A DNA stretch of 64,000 bases from IDS-8 sp036381215 (GCA_036381215.1 DASVDF010000153.1:45955-109954); one strand, 5' to 3'; positions 45,033 through 53,844 are shown, counted from the stretch's first letter. Notes: generated by a model from the letters alone, not told the origin. A program made the numbers and translations.

Positions 45033-46454
45033 TCACACCTCGAGCGTTCTCCAGCGCCCGCGGCGGAAGACGAGCACGCCGACGATCGTCAGCGTCGACT
45101 CCGAGATCACGATCGACCAGAACACGCCGCTCGGGCCGAGGCCGACGACACGCGCCAGCGTCCAGGCGAGCGGTATCTGCAGCAGCCAGAAGCAGAAGAA
45201 GTTCAATATGGAGGGCGTGCGCGTGTCCCCGGCACCGTTCATCGCCTGAATGATAATCATACCGACGGCGTACATGGGATAGCCGAGGCCGAGAACGCGC
45301 AGGCAGGTGGTGCCGTGGCGCATGATTTCGGGGTCGGCGGAGAACAGCGCCACGATCGCCGGCGCCGCGAGCACCAGCACGATGCCCACCAGCAGCATGA
45401 AAGCTGCGTTGTAGCGCGCGGCCTGCCACACCGTCCGCTCGGCGCGTGCAGGCTCGCCCGCGCCGAGATTCTGCCCGACCAGCGTCGCCGTGGCATTGCC
45501 GAGGCCCCACGCGGGCAGCAGCGCGAACTCGAGCATCCTGAGCGCAATGGTGTAGGCCGCCACCGGCGCGCTGCCGTACAGCGCGACGACGCGCATGATC
45601 GCGATCCAGCTCGCGGTCGCGATGAGGAATTGCGCGACGCCGCCGATCGAGATCTCCACCATCCGGCGGATCAGCGACGGCACCAGCCGGCAGTGGCGCC
45701 ATTCGAGCCGCAGCCGGCCGGTACCCGCGAACAGGCACCAGGCGAGGTAGGCGACGCCGGTGCCGCGCCCGATCGTGGTCGCCACCGCCGCGCCGGTCAC
45801 GCCGAGCGCAGGGAACGGCCCCGGCCCGAAGATCAGCAGCGGATCGAGCACGATGTTCACGGCGTTCGCGAGCGCGAGCGAACGAAGCGCCACGGGCGCA
45901 TCGCCCGCGCCGCGGAACGCGGCGTTCAGCAGAAACAGGTAAATGATGCTCGCCGAGCCGCCGAGCAACACGGTCGTATAGCCCCGGCCCTCGGCGATCA
46001 CCGCGGGAGCCGCGCCCATGATCGCGAGCAGCGCTTCGCCGTGCAGAACGCCGATGCAGCCGATGGCGATAGCGATCACGGCGCCGACCAGCACAGCCTG
46101 GCCTGCGGCCGTCGCGGCGTCGTCGGGCCGCCGCTCGCCGATGCGGCGCGACACCATGGCGGTGACGCCCATGCCGAAGCCGATGGCGAGGGCGTACAGC
46201 ACGGTGAGCAGCGCCTCGGTGAGGCCCACCGCCGCGATGGCATTGGTGCCGAGCCGCGACACGAAGATGATGTCCGCCAGCGCGAACACCGATTCCATCG
46301 ACATCTCGAGCATCATCGGGATGGCGAGCAGCCCGAGCGCCCGGCCGGTCGGGCCGCGCGTCAGGTCGGTGCGGCTCTCCCTCAGCGATTCGCTCAGGAA
46401 CGCTCGCGCGCGGCGCCAGGAGGGTGCGGGACGGATTGTCGGGTCGTAAGTCAT
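45033..46454 (-). CDS. MATE-family multidrug/toxin efflux transporter
   Basis: 473 aa, twelve predicted helices in two halves. Early motif IPMMLEMSMESVFALADIIFV, the acidic residues in helix 1, GLTEALLTVLYALAIGFGMG in helix 2 and AWGLGNATATLVGQNLGAGEP in the second half are typical of NorM/DinF-type antiporters. Energy is Na+ or H+ coupled. An N-terminal 30-residue basic cytosolic arm (SWRRARAFLSESLRES) is longer than usual. The ATG at 46454 follows AGAAGAAG; an upstream in-frame ATG at 46484 lacks a ribosome site. Confidence 0.9.
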   Translation of the reverse strand: MTYDPTIRPAPSWRRARAFLSESLRESRTDLTRGPTGRALGLLAIPMMLEMSMESVFALADIIFVSRLGTNAIAAVGLTEALLTVLYALAIGFGMGVTAMVSRRIGERRPDDAATAAGQAVLVGAVIAIAIGCIGVLHGEALLAIMGAAPAVIAEGRGYTTVLLGGSASIIYLFLLNAAFRGAGDAPVALRSLALANAVNIVLDPLLIFGPGPFPALGVTGAAVATTIGRGTGVAYLAWCLFAGTGRLRLEWRHCRLVPSLIRRMVEISIGGVAQFLIATASWIAIMRVVALYGSAPVAAYTIALRMLEFALLPAWGLGNATATLVGQNLGAGEPARAERTVWQAARYNAAFMLLVGIVLVLAAPAIVALFSADPEIMRHGTTCLRVLGLGYPMYAVGMIIIQAMNGAGDTRTPSILNFFCFWLLQIPLAWTLARVVGLGPSGVFWSIVISESTLTIVGVLVFRRGRWRTLEV

Positions 46455-46859
46455 GCAGGCTTCTTCTGGCTGGCCGCCCGGCATGGGCGGCGAACGGGGG
46501 AGACTCCGGATCGCGCGGCCGGATGCTCCGACTTGTCGGCGAGGATCGAGCTACGCGGAGAGGCCGGATCGCAGCCGGCAGAAGTGCGGGCTGCGAGCGG
46601 CGCCGGTATCGTGCCGCACCACCGGCGAGGGCAGGTTTTGCTGAGCGGTGGCTTGCATAACGGACAGGTCGGCGTCAGGCCTTATGACTTACGCGCGGAA
46701 TCGTAGCCGATCGCAGGATCGCGCTCAAATGACGAAAGACGATGTGAACCGGGCACCGTGCGCAGAACGCGGCCTGCCGGTCCCGGGGCGCAAACCGGTC
46801 ACACAATCAGAGCAGGCTTTTGCATTACACTCTCGCGACACTTGTCCCGGGGAGCGGGA
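46455..46859. other. 405-nt gene-free gap between MATE and dienelactone hydrolase genes
   Basis: No convincing ORF on either strand. Two things can be seen. A perfect 7-bp stem (GCCGCCC at 46473-46479, GGGCGGC at 46485-46491, 5-nt loop) lies 19 nt 5' of the MATE ATG in the leader, next to its ribosome site, so could affect translation. TACACT close to 46828 is a weak -10 candidate for the dienelactone hydrolase gene. The rest shows nothing I can name. Confidence 0.4.
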
Positions 46860-47765
46860 ATGACAGACCGGGTTTCCGGATGCCGTGCCTGCGGCGCCGT
46901 CCTCGTGCTGCTCGCGGCCGCGGCCTGCCGGCCCGCGAGCGAGCCGGCGGCGGACGACACTGCGGCACGCGAGGCCGCCGATACGGCCGCGACGCTGCAC
47001 GCGGACGATACCGGCGAGCCGAGTGCCGCCGCGGCGATTGCGCCCGAGCGCGCGGTGGTTGCCGAGAAAAGCCTTGCCTATGCCGAGGTCGGGGAACGGC
47101 TCGTGCACGGTCATTTCGTGTTTCCTTCCGACATGGTCGATCCCCTCCCGGCGCTCATCGTGATCCATGAGTGGTGGGGCCTGAACGACGGCGTGCGGGC
47201 CATGGCCGACCGGCTCGCGGCCGAAGGCTACATCGTGCTCGCGATCGACCTGTATGGCGGCCGTGTGGCCGAGACGCCGGATGCCGCGCGCAAGCTCATG
47301 ATGGAGGTGCTCGAGAATCCAGAAGCCGCCGAGGACAACCTCCGCCAGGCTTACCGCTTCGTGACCGAGACCGCGGGCGCGCCGAGCGTCGCCTCCTTCG
47401 GCTGGTGCTTCGGCGGTACCTGGGCCCTGAACACGGCGCTGCTCTTTCCCAAGGACCTCGATGCGGCCGTAATCTATTACGGGCAGGTCGCCGCGGACGC
47501 GGAGGCGCTCCGCGGGCTCGACCTGCCGATCCTCGGGCATTTCGGCGCGGACGACCGCTCCATTCCCCTCGCAAAGGTGGAGGGCTTCCGGCAGGCCCTC
47601 GAAGCGGCGGGTGTCGAGCACGAGATCCGGGTCTATCCGGGCGTCGGGCACGCCTTCGCCAACCCGAGCGGACAAAGCTTCGATGCGCAGGCGGCGAAGG
47701 AGGCGTGGGAGCTGTCGCTCGCCTTCCTGAACCGGCATCTCGTCCCGCCGGGCGCTCGCGACTGA
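46860..47765 (+). CDS. Exported dienelactone hydrolase-family protein
   Basis: 301 aa alpha/beta-hydrolase. N-terminus with a hydrophobic stretch ending in AAAAC (about 17-23), so probably a lipoprotein, although the lipobox is not canonical, then an acidic Ala/Asp-rich linker. The catalytic triad of the DLH type is C183 (FGWCFGG), D232 (GADDRSIP) and H264 (GVGHAF). Family members hydrolyse dienelactone and various esters; an exported copy is more likely a general esterase than a catechol-pathway enzyme. The ribosome site is GGGAGCGGGA. Confidence 0.85.
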   Translation: MTDRVSGCRACGAVLVLLAAAACRPASEPAADDTAAREAADTAATLHADDTGEPSAAAAIAPERAVVAEKSLAYAEVGERLVHGHFVFPSDMVDPLPALIVIHEWWGLNDGVRAMADRLAAEGYIVLAIDLYGGRVAETPDAARKLMMEVLENPEAAEDNLRQAYRFVTETAGAPSVASFGWCFGGTWALNTALLFPKDLDAAVIYYGQVAADAEALRGLDLPILGHFGADDRSIPLAKVEGFRQALEAAGVEHEIRVYPGVGHAFANPSGQSFDAQAAKEAWELSLAFLNRHLVPPGARD

Positions 47766-47777
47766 CGGGCCGCGGAT

Positions 47778-48353
47778 TCAGGGCTTTCGCGGCGGCGGCC
47801 CGGGCTCGCAGAGGAGCGTCACCCCGAGCGGCTGGCTGAACCAGCTCATGCGGCGCTCTGCGCCGTGGCGGCACAACAGGGACACCTGCGCCGACAGCAC
47901 ACCGGGCACGTCGAGGCGAGCCGGCGGGCGCGCTTCCGGCGGGGCGAGCAGGGAGGTGCCGGGCCCCGGCTGCGGGGCGGGACCGGCCGGCGGCGGGACC
48001 GTGCAGAACTCGCCGAGGGCGAGCGGCGCCGTCTGGCTCGCCGGCACCTCGATGACGAGCTGCCGCGGACCGGGTGCCGCGAGCTCGGCGGCGGAGAGCG
48101 TGGCGTGGGTATCCGCGACGTTGATCGACAGCGACTCCGGGACACCGTCACCGGCGCACTGCGCGGAGATCTCGAAGGCGTACCGGAGCGAGGGCAGATC
48201 GACGGAATGACGGCCGGGTGGAGCGACAGCCAGGTCGATCACCGGCGCCTCGGCCGCGACCGACACGCGCCCGTCCGCGGCGTCGTCGGCCGCGGCGGCG
48301 CCGGCGGCCAGCATCAGCAGGCAGGAGATGGGCAGCGTGCGTGCGGCGGTCAC
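47778..48353 (-). CDS. Exported protein of unknown function with paired cysteines
   Basis: 191 aa from GTG at 48353. Signal peptide (about 1-22, AAGAAAADD). The mature protein is rich in Pro, Ala and beta strands; Cys occur at about 66, 117, 161 and 182, an even number consistent with two disulfides in the periplasm. No family recognised. A Pro-rich linker (PPPAGPAPQPGPGTS) splits it into two parts, each with two Cys. Convergent with the dienelactone hydrolase gene (12 nt apart). Coding evidence is compositional only. Confidence 0.55.
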   Translation of the reverse strand: MTAARTLPISCLLMLAAGAAAADDAADGRVSVAAEAPVIDLAVAPPGRHSVDLPSLRYAFEISAQCAGDGVPESLSINVADTHATLSAAELAAPGPRQLVIEVPASQTAPLALGEFCTVPPPAGPAPQPGPGTSLLAPPEARPPARLDVPGVLSAQVSLLCRHGAERRMSWFSQPLGVTLLCEPGPPPRKP

Positions 48354-48489
48354 GGGCGAAGACTACGAAACGTGCGCGCGAAAGAGAAGCCGCGCGCGTC
48401 GCCGGCGGCGGCGTGCGCGCGGCCCTGTGCGGTCCCCGGCGACGGGGTACACTAGCCGGCTTCCCGACTCCCGACCCGTCCGAATCCCG

Positions 48490-48765
48490 ATGAACAGCCT
48501 GGTCAACCTGACCTACAAGGTCGTGCGCCGCATCGTGGTGGCGGTGGTGGGCACGACGGTGCTCCTGCTCGGCGTGATCATGCTCGTGACGCCGGGCCCC
48601 GCGCTCCTGGTCATCCCGGCCGGCCTCGCCATTCTCGGGCTCGAGTTCGCCTGGGCGCGGTACTGGCTGCGCAGGGCGCGCCGCACCATCAGCTCCCAGG
48701 CCGCCAGGCTGCGGGCGAACGGCGCCGAACGGCGGCGCGGCAACGGGCGTCCTTCGGGCGACTGA
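48490..48765 (+). CDS. Small PGPGW-type transmembrane protein
   Basis: 91 aa. Two close hydrophobic helices (about 15-33 and 37-55) joined by the diagnostic TPGPALLVIPAGLAILGLEFAWARYWL stretch (shown in parts: TPGPALL, AGLAILGLEF, WARYWL). The tail is strongly basic (RRARR, GAERRRG). Matches the PGPGW/TIGR02611-like group of unknown function. TACACT about 36 nt upstream is a plausible -10. No neighbours on the same strand. Confidence 0.75.
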   Translation: MNSLVNLTYKVVRRIVVAVVGTTVLLLGVIMLVTPGPALLVIPAGLAILGLEFAWARYWLRRARRTISSQAARLRANGAERRRGNGRPSGD

Positions 48766-48770
48766 GCAGC

Positions 48771-48795
48771 AAAAGAAAAGAAAAGAAAAGAAAAA
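48771..48795 (+). repeat. AAAAG pentanucleotide microsatellite
   Basis: Four perfect AAAAG units (48771-48790) followed by a run of five A. On the minus strand it is the T-rich tract after the hairpin at 48796-48862. Such a run in otherwise GC-rich DNA is striking and is prone to slippage. Confidence 0.9.
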
Positions 48796-48862
48796 GGAGC
48801 CGGGGCGTTTCACCCGTCGTGTACATCGGCGTCCGATCCGACACGGAACGGACCCCGGCTCC
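48796..48862 (-). terminator. Long stem-loop plus T-tract: minus-strand terminator with no minus-strand gene upstream
   Basis: GGAGCCGGGG at 48796-48805 and CCCCGGCTCC at 48853-48862 are perfect 10-bp arms. On the minus strand the 3' arm runs straight into TTTTTC and TTTTC units, which fits an intrinsic terminator. The 47-nt loop can fold further (CGTGT near 48819 with ACACG near 48841). No minus-strand gene begins between here and 49139, so a small non-coding transcript is suggested. Confidence 0.55.
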
Positions 48863-48911
48863 CGAAGGTACGGCAAAGGGGGTGCTTGCCGCCGGACCCT
48901 CCGGTCCGTCA

Positions 48912-48930
48912 CACCGGCATCCTGCCGGTG
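48912..48930. other. Perfect 8-bp hairpin with 3-nt loop in the gene-free gap
   Basis: CACCGGCA at 48912-48919 and TGCCGGTG at 48923-48930 are exact reverse complements around TCC. It is inside the 373-nt gap 48766-49138 and would be part of the putative small RNA on the minus strand. No T-tract follows on either strand. Confidence 0.5.
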
Positions 48931-49070
48931 CGTTCCGGCGGCCGCGCGCAGCGCAGCGGGGGAGTCTGCCTGTCACGTGGCCTTTGTGCCGGAATTCGCT
49001 GCGTCTAATGCATGCCTCGTGCCAAAGTAGAAAACCTCTGGATATCCGTGACTTGTCTCGAGTCCGGTGG

Positions 49071-49126
49071 TAACGGAATTTCGTTATTACCGGAATTTCG
49101 TGATACCGGCTGACGAAACTTCGTGT
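49071..49126 (+). promoter_or_regulatory. Three 12-bp palindromic boxes before the PAS-sigma54 regulator
   Basis: ACGGAATTTCGT (49073-49084), CCGGAATTTCGT (49090-49101) and ACGAAACTTCGT (49113-49124) share the form ACGRAAnTTCGT and are each near-palindromic; the first extends to TAACGGAATTTCGTTA with 7 of 8 pairs matched. Centres are 17 and 23 nt apart, and the last box ends 14 nt before the ATG. TACACT at 49126-49131 is a -10 candidate, so binding at the third box would touch the promoter. Autoregulation is the simplest idea. Confidence 0.55.
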
Positions 49127-49138
49127 ACACTGCCGGGC

Positions 49139-50947
49139 ATGGCGATCGAGGGCGATTACGATTATCAATGGCTGTTCCGCCGCGCGCCGGCCATGGCCAC
49201 CCTGATCGGCCGCGACGGCGGCTACCTCGACGTGAACGATGCGCTGCTCGACCGGCTGGGCTACACGCGCGACGAGATGCTCGGGCGCAAGCCCGCCGAG
49301 TTTGTCACGGCGGAATGCGCGGAGAGCATCGAGAAGGAGTTCCTGCCGAAGCTGCGGCGCACCGGCCGGCTGGAGAACAAGCCGATCGCGTTCGTCGCGA
49401 AATCCGGCGAAGTGGTGAACTGCCTGACCAACTCGGTCATCGAGCACGACCCGGACGGCAAGTACCTGCGCACCATCGCCATGTACGTGGAGGTCGCGGA
49501 CCGCGCGCGCGCCGACTGGAAATACCGGCAGCTGTACCGCTCGACGCCGGCGATGCTGCACACGCTCGACGCGAGCGGCTGCATCGTCACGGTCACCGAT
49601 CACTGGTTGAACAAGATGGGCTATGCCCGCGAGGAGGTCATCGGCCGGCCGATCGTGGACTTCTACGCCGAGGAGGACCGGCGGCGCTACGCCGGCAACC
49701 TGCCCGAGGAGAGCGTCAGCGGCGGTGCGTTCAGCAACCGGGAACGCCGCATGGTGACGCGCCAGGGCAAGGTGCTGGAGCTGCTGCAGTCGGCTGTGTG
49801 CGAGCGCGACTCCTGCGGGCGCATGCACCGCATCCTGATCGCGTCGAAGGACGTGACGGAGCGCAATGCCGTGGAGCGGGCGCTGCGCGCGGCGCTCGCC
49901 GAGAACGCACGCCTGCGCGAGGAGCTCGAGCGCGAGCGCGACTACCTGCGCGAGGAGGTGAGCGTCTCGATGAATTTCGGGCGGATCGTCGGCGGCAGCC
50001 CCGCGCTGAAGCACATGCTCGCCCAGGTGGAGGCGGTCGCGCAGACCCCGGCCAACGTGCTCGTGCTCGGTGAGACGGGGGTCGGCAAGGAGCTCGTCGC
50101 TCGCGCCATTCACGCGCAGAGCCCGCGTGCTCACGCGCCGCTCGTGAAGGTGAACTGCGCGTCGATCCCGAAGGATCTGTTCGAGAGCGAGTTCTTCGGC
50201 CACGTGAAAGGCGCCTTCACCGGCGCCCACCGCGACCGCGTAGGAAGGTTCCAGCTCGCGGACGGCGGCACGCTGTTCATGGACGAGGTCGGCGAGATCC
50301 CGCTCGAGCTCCAGGGTAAGCTGCTGCGTGTGCTGCAGGAGCGGGAGTTCGAGCGCGTCGGCGACGACGCCACGCGCAAGGTCGACGTGCGCGTGATCGC
50401 GGCGACCAATCGCGACCTCGAGCAGCTCGTCGCCGTGGGCCGGTTCCGCGAAGACCTGTACTATCGCCTCTCGGTGTTTCCGATCGAGGTGCCGCCGCTG
50501 CGGCAGCGGCGCGATGACGTGGTGCAGCTCGCGCAGCACTTCCTCGACGTCACGTGCAAGGAGTTCGGGCGCAAGCCGGTGAAGCTCACGCGCGCGCAGC
50601 TGGAGGCGCTGACCGCATACAGCTGGCCCGGCAACGTGCGCGAGCTGAAGAACGTGATCGAGCGCGCGGTCATCCTTTCGCACGGCAGTGTGCTGCGGCT
50701 GGACCTGTCGCTGCCGGAAACGGCGGCCGCGAGCGGCAGCGCCAAACAGCGAGCGGACGATTCCGGGCACGACGCGGTGCTGACGGAGAAAGAGCTGAAA
50801 GCGCTGCAGAAGAAAAACATCCTGGCCGCGCTCAAGGCTGCGAACTGGAGGGTCTCCGGCAAAGGCGGCGCCGCCGAGCTCCTCGGGATTCGCCCGACGA
50901 CGCTGAACGACCGGATACGCTCGTTCGGGATCAAGCGACCGCACTAG
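49139..50947 (+). CDS. Sigma54-dependent transcriptional activator with two PAS domains
   Basis: 602 aa. PAS domains at about 8-118 and 130-243, a coiled coil at about 245-272, an AAA+ domain at about 280-510 and a Fis-type HTH at about 558-600. Walker A GETGVGKE is at 311-318, the sigma54-contact motif GAFTGA at 358-363 and Walker B GTLFMDE at 377-383, all intact, so it should remodel RNA polymerase-sigma54. PAS domains suggest sensing of a small molecule, redox state or light. No partner kinase and no -24/-12 promoter are visible nearby, so the target genes are unknown. Confidence 0.92.
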   Translation: MAIEGDYDYQWLFRRAPAMATLIGRDGGYLDVNDALLDRLGYTRDEMLGRKPAEFVTAECAESIEKEFLPKLRRTGRLENKPIAFVAKSGEVVNCLTNSVIEHDPDGKYLRTIAMYVEVADRARADWKYRQLYRSTPAMLHTLDASGCIVTVTDHWLNKMGYAREEVIGRPIVDFYAEEDRRRYAGNLPEESVSGGAFSNRERRMVTRQGKVLELLQSAVCERDSCGRMHRILIASKDVTERNAVERALRAALAENARLREELERERDYLREEVSVSMNFGRIVGGSPALKHMLAQVEAVAQTPANVLVLGETGVGKELVARAIHAQSPRAHAPLVKVNCASIPKDLFESEFFGHVKGAFTGAHRDRVGRFQLADGGTLFMDEVGEIPLELQGKLLRVLQEREFERVGDDATRKVDVRVIAATNRDLEQLVAVGRFREDLYYRLSVFPIEVPPLRQRRDDVVQLAQHFLDVTCKEFGRKPVKLTRAQLEALTAYSWPGNVRELKNVIERAVILSHGSVLRLDLSLPETAAASGSAKQRADDSGHDAVLTEKELKALQKKNILAALKAANWRVSGKGGAAELLGIRPTTLNDRIRSFGIKRPH

Positions 50948-50952
50948 CCGGA

Positions 50953-50958
50953 TATAAT
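50953..50958 (+). promoter_or_regulatory. -10 box (TATAAT) 6 nt before the CDP-alcohol transferase start
   Basis: A perfect TATAAT, partly after the stop codon of the regulator gene, ends 6 nt before the ATG at 50965. No ribosome site is present. The sequence around it (TATAATGCC) is almost the same as that before the TPR gene (3067-3075). Confidence 0.55.
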
Positions 50959-50964
50959 GCCCGG

Positions 50965-51594
50965 ATGGCGAACCTGATTACGCTCAGCCGACTGCTCCTG
51001 CTGATCGTCGTGGTCGCCATTGCTTACCAGCCGTATTCCTGGTGGCACGTGCTCAACATCGTGCTGCTGATCCTCGTGTTCGTCACCGACGGGCTGGACG
51101 GCTACGTGGCACGCAAGCGCGGCGAGGAGAGCGTGTTCGGTGCCATGTTCGACATCGCGAGCGATCGCATCACCGAGCTCACGATGTGGATCGTCCTCCT
51201 CGACCTGCACATCGTGCCGGTATGGGTGCCGCTCGTGTTCATCATCCGCGGCACCGTGGTCGATACGATTCGCGCCAACCAGGTGACCACCGGCGGGCAC
51301 ACGCCCTTTTCGATGCTCGAGACCCCGCTCGGGCGCTGGCTCGTGGCCGGCAAATTCATGCGCATCTTCTATGCCGTGCTGAAGGCGACCACCTTCTGCT
51401 GGCTGCTGCTGATGGAGCCGCTGCCGTCGCTCCTCCCGGTCTTCTCGGACTGGATGTGGCTGCTCGACGGCATCGGCGCCGGGCTCGTCTATCTCTCGGT
51501 GCTGGTCTGTGTCATTCGCGGACTTCCTGTGATAATGGAGTTCGCCTACAAGGAAAAAGACACCTTCGCTCCGCGACGAGTGAAACTGGAATGA
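50965..51594 (+). CDS. CDP-alcohol phosphatidyltransferase
   Basis: 209-aa integral membrane enzyme that joins a CDP-linked lipid head group to an alcohol. The family motif is complete: D42-G-x-D45-G-Y-x-A49-R50, G59, D63 and D67. The order DG..DG..AR.......G...D...D is the metal-binding site in the first helices; six helices are expected. PgsA (phosphatidylglycerophosphate synthase) is a good guess by N-terminus, but other head groups are possible. Starts 18 nt after the regulator gene with its own leaderless promoter; the HAD gene follows after 3 nt. Confidence 0.88.
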   Translation: MANLITLSRLLLLIVVVAIAYQPYSWWHVLNIVLLILVFVTDGLDGYVARKRGEESVFGAMFDIASDRITELTMWIVLLDLHIVPVWVPLVFIIRGTVVDTIRANQVTTGGHTPFSMLETPLGRWLVAGKFMRIFYAVLKATTFCWLLLMEPLPSLLPVFSDWMWLLDGIGAGLVYLSVLVCVIRGLPVIMEFAYKEKDTFAPRRVKLE

Positions 51595-51597
51595 TCG

Positions 51598-52278
51598 ATG
51601 AGGCTGGCAATCTTCGACGTGGACGGTACTCTGGTGGGAGGCAAGAGCACCGAGAAGCGATTCATCGCCTGGATGCTGCGCCGCCGGCACATCGGCGCGC
51701 GCCAGTGCCTCGCAGCGGCCTGGTTCACCATCCGCTGGTTCCCGACCTACGGCCGGCACGTCTTTCGTAAGAACAAGGCCTGGCTCGCCGGACTCCCGGA
51801 GCAGCTCGTGGCCGACGAAGCCTTCCTGTTCTGCAAGCAGATGGGTGAAGACGACTGGATCGATCCGGCCGTCGCCGAGCTGCGCCGCCACAAGGAATGC
51901 GGCGACACGGTCGTGCTCCTGTCGGGCGGCCTGCAGCCGATCGTCGATCTCCTCTGCCACCGGTTCGGCGCCGACGAAGGCATCGGCACGAAGTGTGACG
52001 TGGTGCACGGGCGCTATACCGCCGCACCGGCGTTGCGTCACCCTTTTTACGACGGGAAGGTTGCTATTCTGTCGGCCATCTGTGAAAAATACCGGGCGTC
52101 CGCGCATGACGTCAGCGCTTACGCCGATTCGGCGTTCGACATTCCGCTCCTGTCGCGCGTGGGGCACCCGGCGGCGGTGTGCCCGGACCGCGGGCTGGCG
52201 GAATGGGCGAGGCAAAACGCGGGCCGCATCATCGAAAACAACACGGCGACGATTGGACAAGAACCGCAAATACGTTGA
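51598..52278 (+). CDS. HAD-IB family phosphatase
   Basis: 226 aa, phosphoserine-phosphatase-like. D7 (nucleophile) and D9 in FDVDGTL, a Ser/Gly motif LLSGGLQPI (about 104-112) and the terminal acidic pair in AYADSAFDIPLL (about 182-193) mark a catalytically complete enzyme. Directly behind a CDP-alcohol transferase (3 nt), it could act on a phospholipid phosphate such as phosphatidylglycerophosphate, but that is inference; SerB-like or nucleotidase roles remain possible. Confidence 0.85.
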   Translation: MRLAIFDVDGTLVGGKSTEKRFIAWMLRRRHIGARQCLAAAWFTIRWFPTYGRHVFRKNKAWLAGLPEQLVADEAFLFCKQMGEDDWIDPAVAELRRHKECGDTVVLLSGGLQPIVDLLCHRFGADEGIGTKCDVVHGRYTAAPALRHPFYDGKVAILSAICEKYRASAHDVSAYADSAFDIPLLSRVGHPAAVCPDRGLAEWARQNAGRIIENNTATIGQEPQIR

Positions 52279-52293
52279 GAGGGGGGAAACGGG

Positions 52294-53736
52294 GTGGCCC
52301 GCCGCTTAGCGGAGTCACTCGCAGGCCTCACGCTTGGCTGCGCGCTCGCGCTGCTCGTGCCGGTGTCCGCCGCAGCCGGCGAGCTGCCGCGCCCGGTCCT
52401 CTCCGCACTCGAGCACCGGCACCTGCCGGCCGAATCCCTGAGCGTCTACGTCGAGAAGCTCGGCACCGGCGAGCCGGTGGTGGCGTGGAACGAGCACGCG
52501 CCGCGCAACCCGGCGTCGGTCATGAAGCTCGTCACCACGCTCGCGGCACTCGACGTGCTCGGCCCGACCTACACCTGGAAGACGGAGGTCTATGTGCGGG
52601 GCCGGGTGCACGAGGACACGCTGGACGGCGATCTGCTGCTCAAGGGCTACGGCGATCCCTACCTCGTCGCGGAGCGCTTCTGGCAAATCGTGCGCGCCGT
52701 GCGCCGCGCCGGGATCCGCCGCATCACCGGCGACCTGCTGCTCGACGACAGCTGGTTCGACGTGAAGGACTACGATCCCGGCGCTTTCGACAACGAGCCG
52801 CTGCGTACCTACAATGTCGCGCCGAACGCGCTGATGGTGAATTTCAAGGCGCTGCGCTACACGTTCGAGCCCGACCCGGCGCAGGCGACCGTGAACGTCA
52901 GCCTGTTTCCGGAGGCGCTCGAAAACCTGCAGGTCGTGAACGACCTGTCGCTCGGCGGCGGCCGCTGCGGAGGTTACCAGCGAGGCATTACGCTCACGGC
53001 CAACGAGAACGTCGACCGCGTGGTGTTTTCCGGCAGTTTTCCGTCCGGCTGCTCGTCGTATTCGATGTACCGCACGGCGCTCGGCCACAACGAGTTCGCC
53101 TACGGCATGTTCCGCACGATGTGGCACGAGCTGGGTGGCGAGCTGGACGGCGGCTGGAAGAACGTGGTCGAGGAGAAGGGCGAAGCGCCGCTGATCAGCT
53201 TTTCCTCGCTGCCGCTCGCCGAGGTCATCGCGCAGGTCAACAAGCACAGCAACAATGTGATGGCGCGCCAGCTGCTCCTCACGCTCGCGGCCGAGAAATA
53301 CGGACCGCCCGGCACGGTCGAAAACGGCCGCAAGGCGATCGCCGAGTGGGCGCGAAGCCGCGAGCTGGATCTCGAGGGCCTCGAGGTGCAAAACGGCGCC
53401 GGCCTGTCGCGCGATGCCCGCGTGACGGCGCACGACGTGGCGACGCTGCTCCGCTATGCGTTCCAGAGCCCGTTCATGCCCGAATACATGGCTTCGCTGT
53501 CGCTGCCCGGCCTGGACGGCACGCTCGAGCGCCGTTTCGCGAACACGTCGCCGATAGCCGGCAGGGGACACATGAAGACCGGCTCCCTGGACGACGTCAC
53601 GGCGCTCGCCGGTTACCTGCAGGCCCGATCGGGCGAACGCTACATCGTGGTGTCGCTGCAGAACTATCCCGGCGTCCACCGCGGAACCGGCGAAGAGGTG
53701 CAGCACGCGCTCCTGACCTGGCTCTACGACCGATAA
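52294..53736 (+). CDS. dacB: D-alanyl-D-alanine carboxypeptidase/endopeptidase (PBP4, DacB)
   Basis: 480-aa penicillin-binding protein of class C. Signal peptide (about 1-28). The three active-site motifs are S75-V-M-K78, SNN in HSNNVMAR (about 309) and KTG in HMKTGSLDD (about 428). It trims peptidoglycan side chains and cleaves cross-links in the periplasm. GTG start after GAGGGGGG. The gene lies 15 nt after the HAD gene, so it probably shares the transcript. Length and motif spacing are normal for PBP4. Confidence 0.94.
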   Translation: MARRLAESLAGLTLGCALALLVPVSAAAGELPRPVLSALEHRHLPAESLSVYVEKLGTGEPVVAWNEHAPRNPASVMKLVTTLAALDVLGPTYTWKTEVYVRGRVHEDTLDGDLLLKGYGDPYLVAERFWQIVRAVRRAGIRRITGDLLLDDSWFDVKDYDPGAFDNEPLRTYNVAPNALMVNFKALRYTFEPDPAQATVNVSLFPEALENLQVVNDLSLGGGRCGGYQRGITLTANENVDRVVFSGSFPSGCSSYSMYRTALGHNEFAYGMFRTMWHELGGELDGGWKNVVEEKGEAPLISFSSLPLAEVIAQVNKHSNNVMARQLLLTLAAEKYGPPGTVENGRKAIAEWARSRELDLEGLEVQNGAGLSRDARVTAHDVATLLRYAFQSPFMPEYMASLSLPGLDGTLERRFANTSPIAGRGHMKTGSLDDVTALAGYLQARSGERYIVVSLQNYPGVHRGTGEEVQHALLTWLYDR

Positions 53737-53844
53737 GAGCGGGTGGCGTCCCGGCCAGCGTGCGGCAGGTCACGTCCGGTGCCTCGCCGCGCCGGTAATA
53801 TGCAGTGCTCTGCCGCGCGAACCGTGCGGCAGCGCGGAGAGGCC

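Noticed and set aside
46828..46833. TACACT as a promoter for the dienelactone hydrolase gene
   Set aside because: There is no acceptable -35 at 15-19 nt and one hexamer is not enough; mentioned only as a weak candidate.
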